The position numbers and the translations under genes are program-made. Shown here one piece after another: positions 1-8,311 of a DNA stretch of 64,000 bases. Below the pieces are notes generated by a model that saw only the letters and a program-made list of their open reading frames with translations, was not told where the DNA came from and did not search any database. Source of the stretch: Microbacterium sp. UFMG61 (GTDB lineage: Bacteria; Actinomycetota; Actinomycetes; Actinomycetales; Microbacteriaceae); assembly GCF_015354505.1 (NCBI RefSeq), contig NZ_JACAFP010000010.1, forward strand, positions 62,001 to 126,000, written 5' to 3'. The first letter of the stretch is position 1. Each line of letters starts with the position of its first letter.

Positions 1-1213
1 GGTAGTGATCGAGGTCGGGGACGAGGAAGTACATGGGTTTACCCGTGACGCTGAAGTCGAACATCACGGAGGAGTAATCGGTGATCAGGGCGTCGGCCGC
101 CAGCAGCAGCTGAGCCGTCTCGGGGAATCCGGTCACGTCGATGACGCGCGCTCCACCACGATCGCGGTCGGTCTCGATCGTGCGGGAATGCCCGCGCACC
201 AGAACCACCGAGTCCGTCTGCCGAGCGAGCAGCTCGGCGTCGATGAAGTCCACCATCTGCGTGCGGTCATCCCGCCAGGTCGGAGCGTAGAGCAGTACGC
301 GCTCGCCGTCGGCGATCCCGAGGGCCGCTCGAATCCCGGAGGCGTCGCCCGTGACGAGCGCGTCGTTACGGGGATACCCCTCGACCCAGATCGGTCGGCC
401 GAAGAAGGCGTACGCCTTGCGGAGGATGCGCTCTGCGTAGGTGTTCTGCGCCAGGAGCACATCCCATCGACGCGATTCCTTCACGACAGCCGCCATACGT
501 CGCGGGTCGAAGCCCGGGCGGTGCAGGGCCAGACGCTTCAGCGGTGTGCCGTGCCAGGTCTGCACGACCTTCTGACCGGGTTTGCGTGCGAAGCGTCGTC
601 TCAGCCAGTCGTTCACGATCAGCAGGCGAGCGGCTGCTCGAGCCCGCCACCATTCGGGGCTGCCCTCGACCACGGCGATCGCGCCCTCCGGCACCTCGAC
701 CGAAAGGTCGACGACGCTCCAGTACCGCACCACGTCCGGCGCCGCTGCGGCGAGCGCGCGGTCGATCGCACGGGGATTGCAGCCGACGCTGCGCCCGTAG
801 AAGCTCTCGAAGAACACGGCGTTCTCGGTGCCGCCCGGGTGCGAGACATAGCGCCCCTCGAGGGTCGCCTGCCCCTCGGCGGTCTCGTACACGGGGTCGA
901 TGGGTGCCCCGATGTGCGCGGTCTCGGATTCGACGGCGATGCGCACGCCGTCGAGCACGATCGGCGCGACCGACAGGCCGTCGAGTTCGGCGCCGGGCAC
1001 CCGGATCTCATACGGTCCCGCGGGAAGGGGTAACTCGGGACCGCCCCAGCGTGCCGCCCGCAGAGGGAAGGTCGCCTTCCAGGTCTTGCCGCCACCCGTC
1101 ACGCGCGCGGCGACGCGAGCCCGCGGGCCCACGAGCTCCGCGGCTCCGGGACGGGGCCCGGTTCCCGCGATGATCAGCGTCTCTGCCGCCTCATCGATAC
1201 GGGCCGTGGTCAT
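1..1213 (-). CDS. CDP-glycerol glycerophosphotransferase family protein (partial, C-terminus outside window)
   Basis: TagB/TagF-type enzyme that transfers glycerol-phosphate (or a related polyol-phosphate) from its CDP carrier during synthesis of a teichoic-acid-like wall polymer, at the inner face of the membrane. About 404 codons are present; the reading frame is still open at base 2. Visible family motifs: FFESFYGRS near residues 134-142, QTWHGTPLKRL near 218-228, GYPRND near 279-284, YAPTWRDD near 305, and DYSSVMFD near the cut end. The first ~125 residues look like an extra beta-rich domain. The ATG at 1213-1211 overlaps the stop codon of the upstream gene (ATGA, 1210-1213), which indicates translational coupling with a paralogous transferase. 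The acceptor and polyol cannot be told from sequence. The family call is secure. Confidence 0.9.
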   Translation of the reverse strand, partial: MTTARIDEAAETLIIAGTGPRPGAAELVGPRARVAARVTGGGKTWKATFPLRAARWGGPELPLPAGPYEIRVPGAELDGLSVAPIVLDGVRIAVESETAHIGAPIDPVYETAEGQATLEGRYVSHPGGTENAVFFESFYGRSVGCNPRAIDRALAAAAPDVVRYWSVVDLSVEVPEGAIAVVEGSPEWWRARAAARLLIVNDWLRRRFARKPGQKVVQTWHGTPLKRLALHRPGFDPRRMAAVVKESRRWDVLLAQNTYAERILRKAYAFFGRPIWVEGYPRNDALVTGDASGIRAALGIADGERVLLYAPTWRDDRTQMVDFIDAELLARQTDSVVLVRGHSRTIETDRDRGGARVIDVTGFPETAQLLLAADALITDYSSVMFDFSVTGKPMYFLVPDLDHY

Positions 1214-2463
1214 ACTGCTCCCTTCGGCGCGGGGATTCCCCGCGTTCGGATCGTCTCGTACACCCGTCGGGTGTTGCGTCCGTCGCGGAACGCGTGCATC
1301 TCCGCGCTGAGCGTAGCGGACCTCGCGGAGGCTTCTGCACGCGCCACGTCGTCTTCCAGCAGCCGCGCGAGTCGTATGAGCAGTGCGTCCCAATCCGCGG
1401 CCGGATCGTCACCGGCCACGTCTTCGAAGCGGCCGTAGAACCCGCGAGTCCTCGCGTACTCGACCGCATCGGGGGCGAGGAAGAGCACCGGCATCGCGAG
1501 CAGACCGACGTCGTACGCGAGCGAGGAGTAGTCCGTCACGAGGACGTCGACGGCCGCAAGGACCGGTGTCACATCGGGAAGCGTGTCGCTGCCGAGCGAC
1601 CGCACGCGGTCCGTCGGCAGCGGCGGCGCGTAGCCGCCCGCGCCGAGCGGATGCGACCGCACCAGCAGGATCGCATCGTACTGTTCGAGCAGGGTGATGA
1701 TCTGCATCCACTGCTCTGCGGACGGCACCGCGGGATCCGGGGCTCCATCGCGCCAGGTCGGCGCGTACAGGATCGTGCGCGCACTCGACGGCAGCGCACC
1801 GACAGCCAACTCCAGTCTTTCGGCCGCATCGGCCCGGCGCTCCGCGGGCGAGCCGGCGGAAAGCACATCGACGCGCGGCTCCCCCGTCACGACGACACGA
1901 TCATCACCGAGCGCGAACGCCGACTCGAGGCGGCCCCGAGCCCGATGCGAGGCCGCCGGCAGCACGCGGATGCGCTGGGCGGCACCCCGATACAGCAGCG
2001 CGATGAGTCGTCGCAGCAACGGTGCCCCCGGCACGTCGGGGACCTGAACCGTGGCGGGAGAATCGAGACCGATGCGCTTGAGCGGGATGCCGTGCCAGAG
2101 CTGCACGACGAAGGCTCCGGCGTTCGCGTATCGATTGACGTCCCCGAGCCCGTGAGTGACGACGAGGACCCCTGCTCGGGCGGTCGCCCACCACCCGCGC
2201 AGTCCTGATTTCGGAACTGTGCGGATGCCCAGAGCGGCGGCGTCCTGCTCTTCGCGTTCCGACGAGGTGAGCCACAGAGTGTCGTGGCCCTCGTCTGCGA
2301 CGAGTCGCTGCAGAGCGAGGGCACCGTCGCCGATACCGGCCCCGCATCCGAACACCCAGCGTCCGCCGCGCGGGATGAGTGACGTTCCGACGCGTCCGAC
2401 GAGATAGAGCGGGATCCTGAGCAGCTTGGCCGCATTGCCGGAGCCGAAGGAGAAGGACGCCAC
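1210..2463 (-). CDS. CDP-glycerol glycerophosphotransferase family protein
   Basis: 417 aa, second TagB/TagF-like transferase of a two-gene unit. Motifs: QLWHGIPLKR at residues 121-130, GEPRVDVL near 200, YAPTWRDG near 250 and DYSSLAYDV near 335. It lacks the N-terminal extension of the downstream paralogue, and its N-terminus (MASFSFGSGNAAKL) is amphipathic, as in peripheral membrane members. The start is a GTG at 2463-2461. There is no Shine-Dalgarno, but TAGGCT on the minus strand (2475-2470) ends 6 nt before the GTG, which suggests leaderless transcription. The start codon and that box lie inside a perfect 20-bp inverted repeat (2450-2496), probably also the transcription terminator of the protease gene upstream. 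Whether it adds the first or later polymer units is unknown. Confidence 0.9.
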   Translation of the reverse strand: MASFSFGSGNAAKLLRIPLYLVGRVGTSLIPRGGRWVFGCGAGIGDGALALQRLVADEGHDTLWLTSSEREEQDAAALGIRTVPKSGLRGWWATARAGVLVVTHGLGDVNRYANAGAFVVQLWHGIPLKRIGLDSPATVQVPDVPGAPLLRRLIALLYRGAAQRIRVLPAASHRARGRLESAFALGDDRVVVTGEPRVDVLSAGSPAERRADAAERLELAVGALPSSARTILYAPTWRDGAPDPAVPSAEQWMQIITLLEQYDAILLVRSHPLGAGGYAPPLPTDRVRSLGSDTLPDVTPVLAAVDVLVTDYSSLAYDVGLLAMPVLFLAPDAVEYARTRGFYGRFEDVAGDDPAADWDALLIRLARLLEDDVARAEASARSATLSAEMHAFRDGRNTRRVYETIRTRGIPAPKGAV

Positions 2464-2496
2464 CCCGCGAGCCTATCGCGGGGTGGCGTCCTTCTC
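2450..2496 (-). terminator. 20-bp inverted repeat: terminator-like hairpin with an embedded promoter box
   Basis: Left arm 2450-2469 and right arm 2477-2496 are perfectly complementary, with a 7-nt loop. The repeat lies just downstream of the protease stop codon (2519), so it can terminate that transcript, although no T-run follows. The loop carries TAGGCT on the minus strand and the stem contains the GTG start of the next gene, so it may act as terminator, promoter and translation-control site at once. Confidence 0.75.
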
Positions 2497-2518
2497 GGGG
2501 AACTCGGCTCGACGCGCC

Positions 2519-4102
2519 TCAGCCGTCGAGCGTGCCCAGGGTGACGTCGATCTCGTACTCCTTGCCGCCACGGATATAGGTGACGGTGGCGTCACTTCCG
2601 CCCGCGGCCGCTCGGACCTGAGCAGTGAGATCGGTGGCGCTCGTTATGGGCACTCCGTTGAAGGCCGTCACCACATCGTTCGCCTTGAGGCCGGCCGCCT
2701 CCGCCGCACCGCCGCCGGACACGTTGGCGATCAGTGCTCCGGCCACGTCGGCGTTCTCGGCACTCGCCGCATCCTGCACCGATGCTCCGAGCAGACCGTG
2801 GGTGGCGGCACCGTCGGCGATGATCTCCTGCGACACCCGCTGCGCGACGTTCGAGGGGATCGCGAAGCCGATTCCGATCGATCCGGACTCCTCCGAGCTG
2901 CCCGAGCTGGCGATGGCCACGTTGATGCCGATGAGCTCGCCCTTGCTGTTGACGAGCGCGCCACCGGAGTTTCCGTGGTTGATCGCGGCATCGGTCTGGA
3001 TGACGGCGATCGAGATGGACTCGGAGGTCTGCTGCGAGGTGTTGCCGGGCAGATCGAACTGGAACGGTCCGCCGTTCTGGCCGTTGTCGGGAGACTCCTC
3101 CTGCTGAGGGGCATCCTCCGACGACGAGTCGGGGAGGGCGGACGACGCGATCTGGATGCTGCGGTTGAGCGCGCTGACGATACCCGTGGTGACCGAGTTC
3201 GACAGGCCGAGCGGCGCGCCGAGTGCTACCGCGGTGTCGCCCACGTTGAGGTCGGACGAGTCAGCGAAATCGATCGGGGTGAGATCCGTCGCATCCGTGA
3301 GCTTGATCACGGCGAGATCGTAGAGAGGATCGGTACCGACGACGGTCGCCGAGAAGATGCGGCCGTCGGAGGTCGTCACCCGGATCGTGGGGTCGGCCAC
3401 CGCTCCGCCCAGCGTGACGACGTGGGTGTTCGTCAGCACGTACCCGTCATCGCTGATGATGACTCCCGAACCGCTGCCGCCCTCGTTCGAACCGGCGACC
3501 TCGATCGTCACGACGGAGGGAAGCGCGGCCGTGGCGACGGCGGTCGTCTCGTTGACGGAGCCGGGGTTGTTGACAGTCACCGTCTCGGGCCCCTGAGCGA
3601 CCCCGGTCGAGTTCTGGTTCGAGATGCCGTTGAGGATCGCACCGCCGCCGAACCCGGCGACACCGCCGACGAGGGCCGCAGCGACGACGATCGCGGCGAA
3701 CTTCACTCCGGCGCGGGGCTTCTCCTTGACTTTGGGCGCATCGGGTGCCGGCTCGCCGACGCCCGGCTGCGCGGCCGTGTGGATTCCGAACGCCGCTCCG
3801 GACGCGCTCGCGGTCGAGACGCCAGGAGCCTGCGGTGCGGCATACGGCGACTCCGGGCGCGGCGGGGTACCGACCGGATACTGCGCGGCAGCGACCGCGG
3901 TCGGCGCGCCGGGCACGGCGGGCGGCGATGTGAACGTCGGCGGCACCTCGTGCCCCTGGCCGACGTTCGCCGCGGCAGCGGCGCGCGGGGTCTCGGCGGC
4001 GGCCGGGGTCGTCGAACGGTCGACGGCCTCTGCTGCCTCGGTGGACGGCACGGCGTCGTGCGACGCGGGTACCGAGTGGTCCTGGGTGCTGTCTTCGTTC
4101 AT
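2519..4102 (-). CDS. HtrA/DegP-like trypsin-fold serine protease with PDZ domain, membrane anchored
   Basis: 527 aa. Extracytoplasmic quality-control protease: an Ala/Pro-rich disordered cytoplasmic segment (residues 1-130), one membrane helix (about 133-157), a protease domain with His227 (TNTHVV), Asp262 (LYDLAVIKL) and Ser379 (HGNSGGAL), and a C-terminal PDZ domain (AAGLKANDVVTAFNGV). The order and length fit actinobacterial HtrA/PepD proteins. I chose the ATG at 4102 because AAGGAG lies 7 nt upstream; the frame extends six codons further to a TTG that would include this ribosome site. A low-complexity insert (about 324-345, Ser/Glu/Gln-rich) lies between the Asp and Ser parts of the triad. 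Substrates are unknown. It is transcribed away from the aminotransferase gene. Confidence 0.95.
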   Translation of the reverse strand: MNEDSTQDHSVPASHDAVPSTEAAEAVDRSTTPAAAETPRAAAAANVGQGHEVPPTFTSPPAVPGAPTAVAAAQYPVGTPPRPESPYAAPQAPGVSTASASGAAFGIHTAAQPGVGEPAPDAPKVKEKPRAGVKFAAIVVAAALVGGVAGFGGGAILNGISNQNSTGVAQGPETVTVNNPGSVNETTAVATAALPSVVTIEVAGSNEGGSGSGVIISDDGYVLTNTHVVTLGGAVADPTIRVTTSDGRIFSATVVGTDPLYDLAVIKLTDATDLTPIDFADSSDLNVGDTAVALGAPLGLSNSVTTGIVSALNRSIQIASSALPDSSSEDAPQQEESPDNGQNGGPFQFDLPGNTSQQTSESISIAVIQTDAAINHGNSGGALVNSKGELIGINVAIASSGSSEESGSIGIGFAIPSNVAQRVSQEIIADGAATHGLLGASVQDAASAENADVAGALIANVSGGGAAEAAGLKANDVVTAFNGVPITSATDLTAQVRAAAGGSDATVTYIRGGKEYEIDVTLGTLDG

Positions 4103-4187
4103 GGTGTACTCCTTCAACAACGCCTCTTCAGAGTGACGTGTGTATCTGTGCGTTTCGTATGGCGAAGATGAGTTTCACCTATGGCCT

Positions 4188-4200
4188 TAGCCTGTTCTTC
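4188..4200 (+). promoter_or_regulatory. Leaderless promoter box of the aminotransferase gene
   Basis: TAGCCT at 4188-4193 ends 7 nt before the ATG at 4201, with no Shine-Dalgarno between. Transcription would start at or next to the A of ATG. The short gap 4103-4200 must also hold the divergent protease promoter, for which I see no clear box. Confidence 0.5.
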
Positions 4201-5400
4201 ATGAGTGTCATCCCCGGCGCATGGCGGCGCACGGCAGCGGGAGCCGGTCTGCTCGCATCCGACGGAACCGTCGCGTCCACCATCTTCGCAGAGATGTCGG
4301 CTGCCGCGGCCAGAACCGGGGCGATCAACCTCGGCCAGGGCTTCCCCGACGAGGACGGTCCCTCCGAGGTGCTCGAGGCCGCGCGTGATGCGATCGCGCG
4401 CGGGGCGAATCAGTATCCGCCCGGTCGCGGTGTTCCCGATCTGCTGTCGGCGATCAGCGAACATCAGCGTCGCTTCTACGGACTCGACGTCGATCCTGCC
4501 ACCGAGGTGATCGTCACTGCCGGTGCGACCGAGGCTCTGACCGCGACCATCCTCGCGCTGATCGACGGCCCGGACGATGAGGTGGTCGTCTTCGAGCCGT
4601 ATTACGACTCGTACGCTGCGGCCGTGGCGTTGGCCGGCGCTCGCCTGCGCACCGTGCCGCTCCGGGCGCCCGCGTTCCAGCCCGACCTCGACCGGCTCGC
4701 CGAAGCAGTCACCGACCGCACACGCATCATCCTGGTCAACGATCCGCACAATCCCACGGGTGCCGTGTTCGATCGCGAGGTGCTGACCGAGGTCGTCCGT
4801 CTCGCTGAGAAGCACGACGCCGTCATCGTCACCGACGAGGTCTACGAGCACCTCGCGTTCCACACCCCGCACATTCCGATCGCCACCCTGCCCGGGGCAG
4901 CCGAGCGCACGCTCACGATCTCCTCGGCCGGCAAGACGTTCTCGACCACGGGGTGGAAGATCGGCTGGGTGCACGGCCCGGCGCACCTCATCACCGCGGT
5001 CCTCACGGTCAAGCAGTACCTGACGTATGTCAACGGCTCGCCGCTGCAGCCGGCCGTCGCCGTCGGATTGCGACTCGGCGACGAGTACTTCGCGGAAGCC
5101 GCGTCGACGCTCGCCCACAAGCACGAGATCCTCGGGGCGGGTCTGGCAGCGGCCGGATTCGCGGTGTGCGCCCCGCAGGGCGGGTACTTCACCGTCGCCG
5201 ACGCCACGGCCCTGGGCGGATCGGACGCCGCGCAGTTCTGCCGCGAGCTTCCGGAGCGTGCGGGCGTCGTCGCGATCCCGCTCACGGCGTTCGTCGCCGA
5301 GGCGCATCACGATGACGTCGCGGGTCTCGTGCGCTTCGCGGCATGCAAGCGCGTCGATGTCCTCGAAGAGGCCGCGCGACGCCTGGCGACCGGCTTCTGA
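4201..5400 (+). CDS. Pyridoxal-phosphate class I/II aminotransferase
   Basis: 399 aa, fold type I PLP enzyme of the kynurenine/methionine aminotransferase-like group (YbdL-like). Family marks: NLGQGFPDEDGP near residues 43-54, NDPHNPTGAVF at 180-190, the TDEVYEHL strand at 211-218 holding the PLP-contacting Asp/Tyr, and the Schiff-base lysine Lys245 in SSAGKTFSTTGWK. The frame is open upstream to 4138, but I place the start at the ATG 4201 because a TAGCCT box lies just before it. It stands alone between a divergent protease gene and a convergent nitrilase gene. The natural amino donor cannot be inferred; a glutamine/keto-acid role beside the nitrilase homologue (omega-amidase-like) is possible but speculative. 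Confidence 0.9.
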   Translation: MSVIPGAWRRTAAGAGLLASDGTVASTIFAEMSAAAARTGAINLGQGFPDEDGPSEVLEAARDAIARGANQYPPGRGVPDLLSAISEHQRRFYGLDVDPATEVIVTAGATEALTATILALIDGPDDEVVVFEPYYDSYAAAVALAGARLRTVPLRAPAFQPDLDRLAEAVTDRTRIILVNDPHNPTGAVFDREVLTEVVRLAEKHDAVIVTDEVYEHLAFHTPHIPIATLPGAAERTLTISSAGKTFSTTGWKIGWVHGPAHLITAVLTVKQYLTYVNGSPLQPAVAVGLRLGDEYFAEAASTLAHKHEILGAGLAAAGFAVCAPQGGYFTVADATALGGSDAAQFCRELPERAGVVAIPLTAFVAEAHHDDVAGLVRFAACKRVDVLEEAARRLATGF

Positions 5401-5414
5401 GTCGACCTGGGCCG

Positions 5415-6227
5415 TCAGCGCGGGGTGACCGCGTAGCGGCGAACGCGCAGCGACGGATTGGTCTCGCGCACACGATCGATCGCCGAGCGCTCGACCACGG
5501 CGACCGCGATGCCGTCGTGCACCCCCACCCCGGCGATCACGACGCCCTGCGGGTCGATGACCTGCGAGTGCCCCACCCCGACGGGAGTCGGATGGTCGGC
5601 GGCGACGACGTAGGTCGTGTTCTCGATCGCGCGAGCGGCGAGAAGCGTGGTCCAGTGGTGCTCTTTGAGCGGGCCGCGCACCCACTCGGCCGGGACCACG
5701 AGCGCCGCGGCACCCGCATCGACGAGAGTGCGCGCCACCTCGGGGAAGCGCAGGTCGTAGCAGGTCAGAAGTCCGAAGCGGATGCCGGCGACCTCGAAGG
5801 TGGCCGGCTCGAGCTCGCCGGCCTCGATCCAGTCCGACTCCGTCTGACCGAAGGCGTCGTACAGATGCTGCTTGCGATATGTCGCGAGTATCCCGTCGCC
5901 GCGCACGGCCACCACCGTGTTGTGCACATGACGAGCATCCGAGGCCCGCTCGACGAGACCCGCGACGATCACGACGCCATGATCCGCGGCGAGCGTCGTG
6001 AGGGTCGACACGAACTCGCCCTCGAGAGTCTCGGCGTTGGCGGCCAGGGTCTCATCCATCGGGTTGACGAAGTAGCTCGAGTACTCGGGGAACACGACCA
6101 GCCGTGCGCCACGGGACGCCGCCTCCACGGTCATCGCCGCGATGCGGTCGCGGTTGCCCTCCCTCGACGCGGTGGGAGCGAACTGGCAGACGGCGACGGG
6201 AACGGCGGCGGAAGCGGTCTCGGTCAT
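5415..6227 (-). CDS. Carbon-nitrogen hydrolase (nitrilase superfamily)
   Basis: 270 aa. Cytoplasmic amidase of the nitrilase fold with a complete Glu-Lys-Cys triad: Glu48 (VVFPEYSSYF), Lys119 (TYRKQHLYDAFGQ) and Cys156 (LLTCYDLRFPE). The last motif is typical of the Nit1/Nit2 branch (deaminated-glutathione amidase, omega-amidase), so hydrolysis of an omega-amide of a keto acid or similar metabolite is likely. The ATG at 6227 has AAGGA 8 nt upstream; an in-frame ATG six codons earlier would swallow that site. The gene converges on the aminotransferase with a 14-base gap and has its promoter side towards the tRNA gene. Confidence 0.9.
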   Translation of the reverse strand: MTETASAAVPVAVCQFAPTASREGNRDRIAAMTVEAASRGARLVVFPEYSSYFVNPMDETLAANAETLEGEFVSTLTTLAADHGVVIVAGLVERASDARHVHNTVVAVRGDGILATYRKQHLYDAFGQTESDWIEAGELEPATFEVAGIRFGLLTCYDLRFPEVARTLVDAGAAALVVPAEWVRGPLKEHHWTTLLAARAIENTTYVVAADHPTPVGVGHSQVIDPQGVVIAGVGVHDGIAVAVVERSAIDRVRETNPSLRVRRYAVTPR

Positions 6228-6289
6228 GCTCACATCCTTCCCCATCGGGTGAGCGGCGGCCTCGATTCGCGGACTCCCGATTCCCGTGT

Positions 6290-6295
6290 TAGGCT
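6290..6295 (+). promoter_or_regulatory. Promoter -10 box of tRNA-fMet
   Basis: TAGGCT 12 nt before the mature 5' end (6307), followed by an A-rich stretch where transcription probably starts. A clear -35 element is not visible. Confidence 0.55.
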
Positions 6296-6306
6296 ATAAA
6301 ACGTGC

Positions 6307-6380
6307 CGCGGGGTGGAGCAGTTCGGTAGCTCGCCGGGCTCATAACCCGGAGGTCGCAGGTTCAAATCCTGTCCCCGCAA
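6307..6380 (+). tRNA. Initiator tRNA-fMet (anticodon CAT)
   Basis: 74 nt fold into a cloverleaf: acceptor 6307-6313 with 6373-6379, D arm GAGC/GCTC, anticodon arm CCGGG-CTCATAA-CCCGG, T arm GCAGG-TTCAAAT-CCTGT, discriminator A6380. Two features mark it as the initiator rather than the elongator: a C1-A72 mismatch at the acceptor end and three G-C pairs next to the anticodon loop. The 3' CCA is not encoded. A strong terminator follows. Confidence 0.97.
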
Positions 6381-6397
6381 CGAGAATGCGACACACG

Positions 6398-6437
6398 AAA
6401 GGCCCCTGATCGGGAGAAATCCAGATCAGGGGCCTTT
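6398..6437 (+). terminator. Rho-independent terminator of the tRNA-fMet transcript
   Basis: The arms around 6398-6411 and 6424-6437 pair over about 13 bases (AAGGCCCCTGATC with its complement) with a 12-nt loop and end in TTTT, 18 bases after the tRNA. Confidence 0.85.
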
Positions 6438-6464
6438 TCGCATCCCCTGTCCTCGACGTGGTGT

Positions 6465-6509
6465 CGTGTCCGCAGCCGGATGACGCGCGAGCGCTCGGCT
6501 GCGGACACG
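6465..6509 (-). terminator. Hairpin downstream of the 6521-8311 gene pair
   Basis: Perfect 14-bp inverted repeat: left arm 6465-6478, right arm 6496-6509, 17-nt loop, directly after the stop codon at 6521 on the minus strand. No T-run follows, so it may be a weak terminator or an RNA-stabilising stem. Confidence 0.6.
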
Positions 6510-6520
6510 TCCGCGACGCG

Positions 6521-6988
6521 TCAGCGATAGCTGCGCGTCAGCTCCGGCCCGGTCGGCTCCACGAATTTCACGCGCACCGTGTCGAGCGACGGCGCATCGT
6601 CGGCGGCGTACGTCAGGACCACCCGGTCCCTGTTGTCGGCCCCCCCGTCGGGCAGGACCAGTACGCGCACGACGGCCAGCGCCTCGACGAAGTCCTCCGC
6701 CGATGCGGACCCGCCCCGCGCCTGCGCCCACTCTCGGAACACGGGGGCCGCGGGCGAGCTGTCGCGCTCCGCGCCTTCGGCGATGGTGGTCCTGCCCATC
6801 TCATCGAGGAAGGCGAGGTTGTCGAAGACCATGTCGACGTCATTCACGACGCCCTCTCCCAGACGCGAGGGGAAGTCGATCTCGATGCGCACCGGCACCG
6901 TTCTCCCCCCGAACGTGACGGACCCGTCCATGGCACCGCCGCCGACACCGCCGTCGAGCTCGATGGTTCCCAGATGACGACTCTGCAT
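6521..6988 (-). CDS. Small acidic protein, DUF2004-like, partner of the effector-like gene
   Basis: 155 aa, soluble, acidic, no signal peptide or membrane helix. The pattern of an N-terminal beta-rich part (LDGGVGGGAMDGSVTFGG), a phrase VRIEIDFPSR and a helical middle resembles DUF2004-type proteins, some of which are encoded beside secreted toxins; this is a faint resemblance and not a firm assignment. The ATG at 6988 comes 3 nt after the stop codon of the upstream gene (6992), so the two are co-transcribed and probably co-translated. That pairing, with the small acidic gene second, is what one expects of an immunity or chaperone partner. No catalytic motif is visible. Confidence 0.6.
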   Translation of the reverse strand: MQSRHLGTIELDGGVGGGAMDGSVTFGGRTVPVRIEIDFPSRLGEGVVNDVDMVFDNLAFLDEMGRTTIAEGAERDSSPAAPVFREWAQARGGSASAEDFVEALAVVRVLVLPDGGADNRDRVVLTYAADDAPSLDTVRVKFVEPTGPELTRSYR

Positions 6989-6991
6989 CGT

Positions 6992-8311
6992 TCACACCCC
7001 CAGGTTCGTGTTGAGGACTTCTTCTGCGAGAAGACGCGTGACCTCTTGCGATGCGGCGGAGTCCGTCGAGAAGAAGTCCTCCACGGTCGCGTTGAAGAGC
7101 TGGTGCCCCCGCGCGTATTCGGCAGTGGTGAGCTCGAGACACCGCGCGGTCAGCGCGTAGAGGTCGCTCGCCGCATAGTGCGTGCCGGACGAGGATCGAC
7201 CCACACCGGCGTTGCGCGGGGTCGGGTTCGAACTCGGAGCGGAGCCGAGCGCCGAGACCGCACCGGCGAGCTCGTCATCGATGCGTTGCATGTTGTTGGA
7301 CACCGTCGTCGCGTCCTCTCGCACCATGCTCATCGTCCCGTCTCCGATCGGGTACGGACCGAGCGCGAAGGCATCCAGATTGTAGGTCGCGTTGTCGGAG
7401 CGGATGATGCCCGCGGCCTCGGTCAGCGCCGCGTTGAGCTCGTCCTCCTGCTTCGTGAGCGCGTCGTTGAGCTTGCCCAGGGCCTCGTCGAGAGATCCCA
7501 GGATGTCGAGATACGTATTGCCCGCGACAATCACGTTCCGGGCGATGCCCTGGATCCCGCTGCTCACCCCGCCCGCGATCCCCGCGAGCACCGCTGCGGC
7601 GACCGCAGTGCCGGTGCCGGCGGTGACGACGGCTCCGACGACGCCGGCCACCGCTCCGACCACCGTGAGCACGAGCGTGCCGCTCGCCGCTGCCGCATTA
7701 CCCGCCTTCTGATCCCAGGCAGCGCGTGCGCTGTCGCAGATCGCCGCCACGTCGTCCTTCGCGGCCGGCCACATCGCCGACTGAGCGCTGTAGTTCAGCT
7801 GCAGGATGACGCACGCATCTCCGAGGCCGCGAGAGACGGACTTGAACTGCGTGTAGTACTTGTCGGTGAAGGCCGGCTTGAAGCTCCCCGAGATCCGGTT
7901 CCCCACCATCTGCTGAACGGTCTCGTTCGCCGTGGCGAGCGCGCCGGTGTTCTGTACGGAAGCGCCCGCACCCGACGTTCCGAGGATCGCCGCGGCGCTC
8001 GAGGTCGCGCTCGCGAGCGTGTCGCACGCATCGCCTCCATCGGGGAGATCCAGCCACGGGGAGACCCGCGCATCGATGGCCGCGCGGATCTCGTCGAAAG
8101 CCGGTGCCACCGAGTGGTTCACGCCGTTCCCGTCGCCGCCCCCCTCCCCCTGGGGATTGGGCCGGTTGTAGAAGTTGAGCATGAAGCCCCACTTCGCGTA
8201 GATCTGGTCGTTCCCCCAGTTCGGGTGGAAGCCCTGGTCCGCCATGAAGCAGTCGATGGCGGCTCGCTTCATCTTGCCGACGATGTCGGACATCTCGCCG
8301 TAGTCAGGCAT
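6992..8311 (-). CDS. Effector-like protein with WXG/ESX-type helical N-terminus and glycine-zipper hydrophobic segment
   Basis: 439 aa, not recognised as a named family. Start: ATG 8311 with GGAGGGG about 9 nt upstream; the open frame runs on to 8425 without support. Residues 1-200 are largely helical with scattered W/F (HPNWGNDQIYAKWGF near 29-43) and four or five Cys. Residues 205-255 are a long Gly/Ala/Val-rich hydrophobic stretch of the glycine-zipper kind (VVGAVAGVVGAVVTAG at 217-232) that could insert into a membrane. A helical part with many Asp/Glu/Lys (270-305) and a Ser-rich linker (about 345-365) follow. No Sec signal peptide is present. Overall it looks like a type VII-secreted or contact-dependent effector; no ESX secretion gene is in the window. 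Confidence refers to the gene, not the role. Confidence 0.6.
   Translation of the reverse strand: MPDYGEMSDIVGKMKRAAIDCFMADQGFHPNWGNDQIYAKWGFMLNFYNRPNPQGEGGGDGNGVNHSVAPAFDEIRAAIDARVSPWLDLPDGGDACDTLASATSSAAAILGTSGAGASVQNTGALATANETVQQMVGNRISGSFKPAFTDKYYTQFKSVSRGLGDACVILQLNYSAQSAMWPAAKDDVAAICDSARAAWDQKAGNAAAASGTLVLTVVGAVAGVVGAVVTAGTGTAVAAAVLAGIAGGVSSGIQGIARNVIVAGNTYLDILGSLDEALGKLNDALTKQEDELNAALTEAAGIIRSDNATYNLDAFALGPYPIGDGTMSMVREDATTVSNNMQRIDDELAGAVSALGSAPSSNPTPRNAGVGRSSSGTHYAASDLYALTARCLELTTAEYARGHQLFNATVEDFFSTDSAASQEVTRLLAEEVLNTNLGV

Noticed and set aside
5..1033. 342-codon open frame on the plus strand at the window start
   Set aside because: The minus strand carries all TagB/TagF motifs through the same bases; the plus frame has no recognisable family and is antisense to it.
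2426..4171. 581-codon open frame on the plus strand opposite the protease
   Set aside because: Protease triad and PDZ domain are clear on the minus strand; the plus frame is Arg/Gly/Asp-rich noise.
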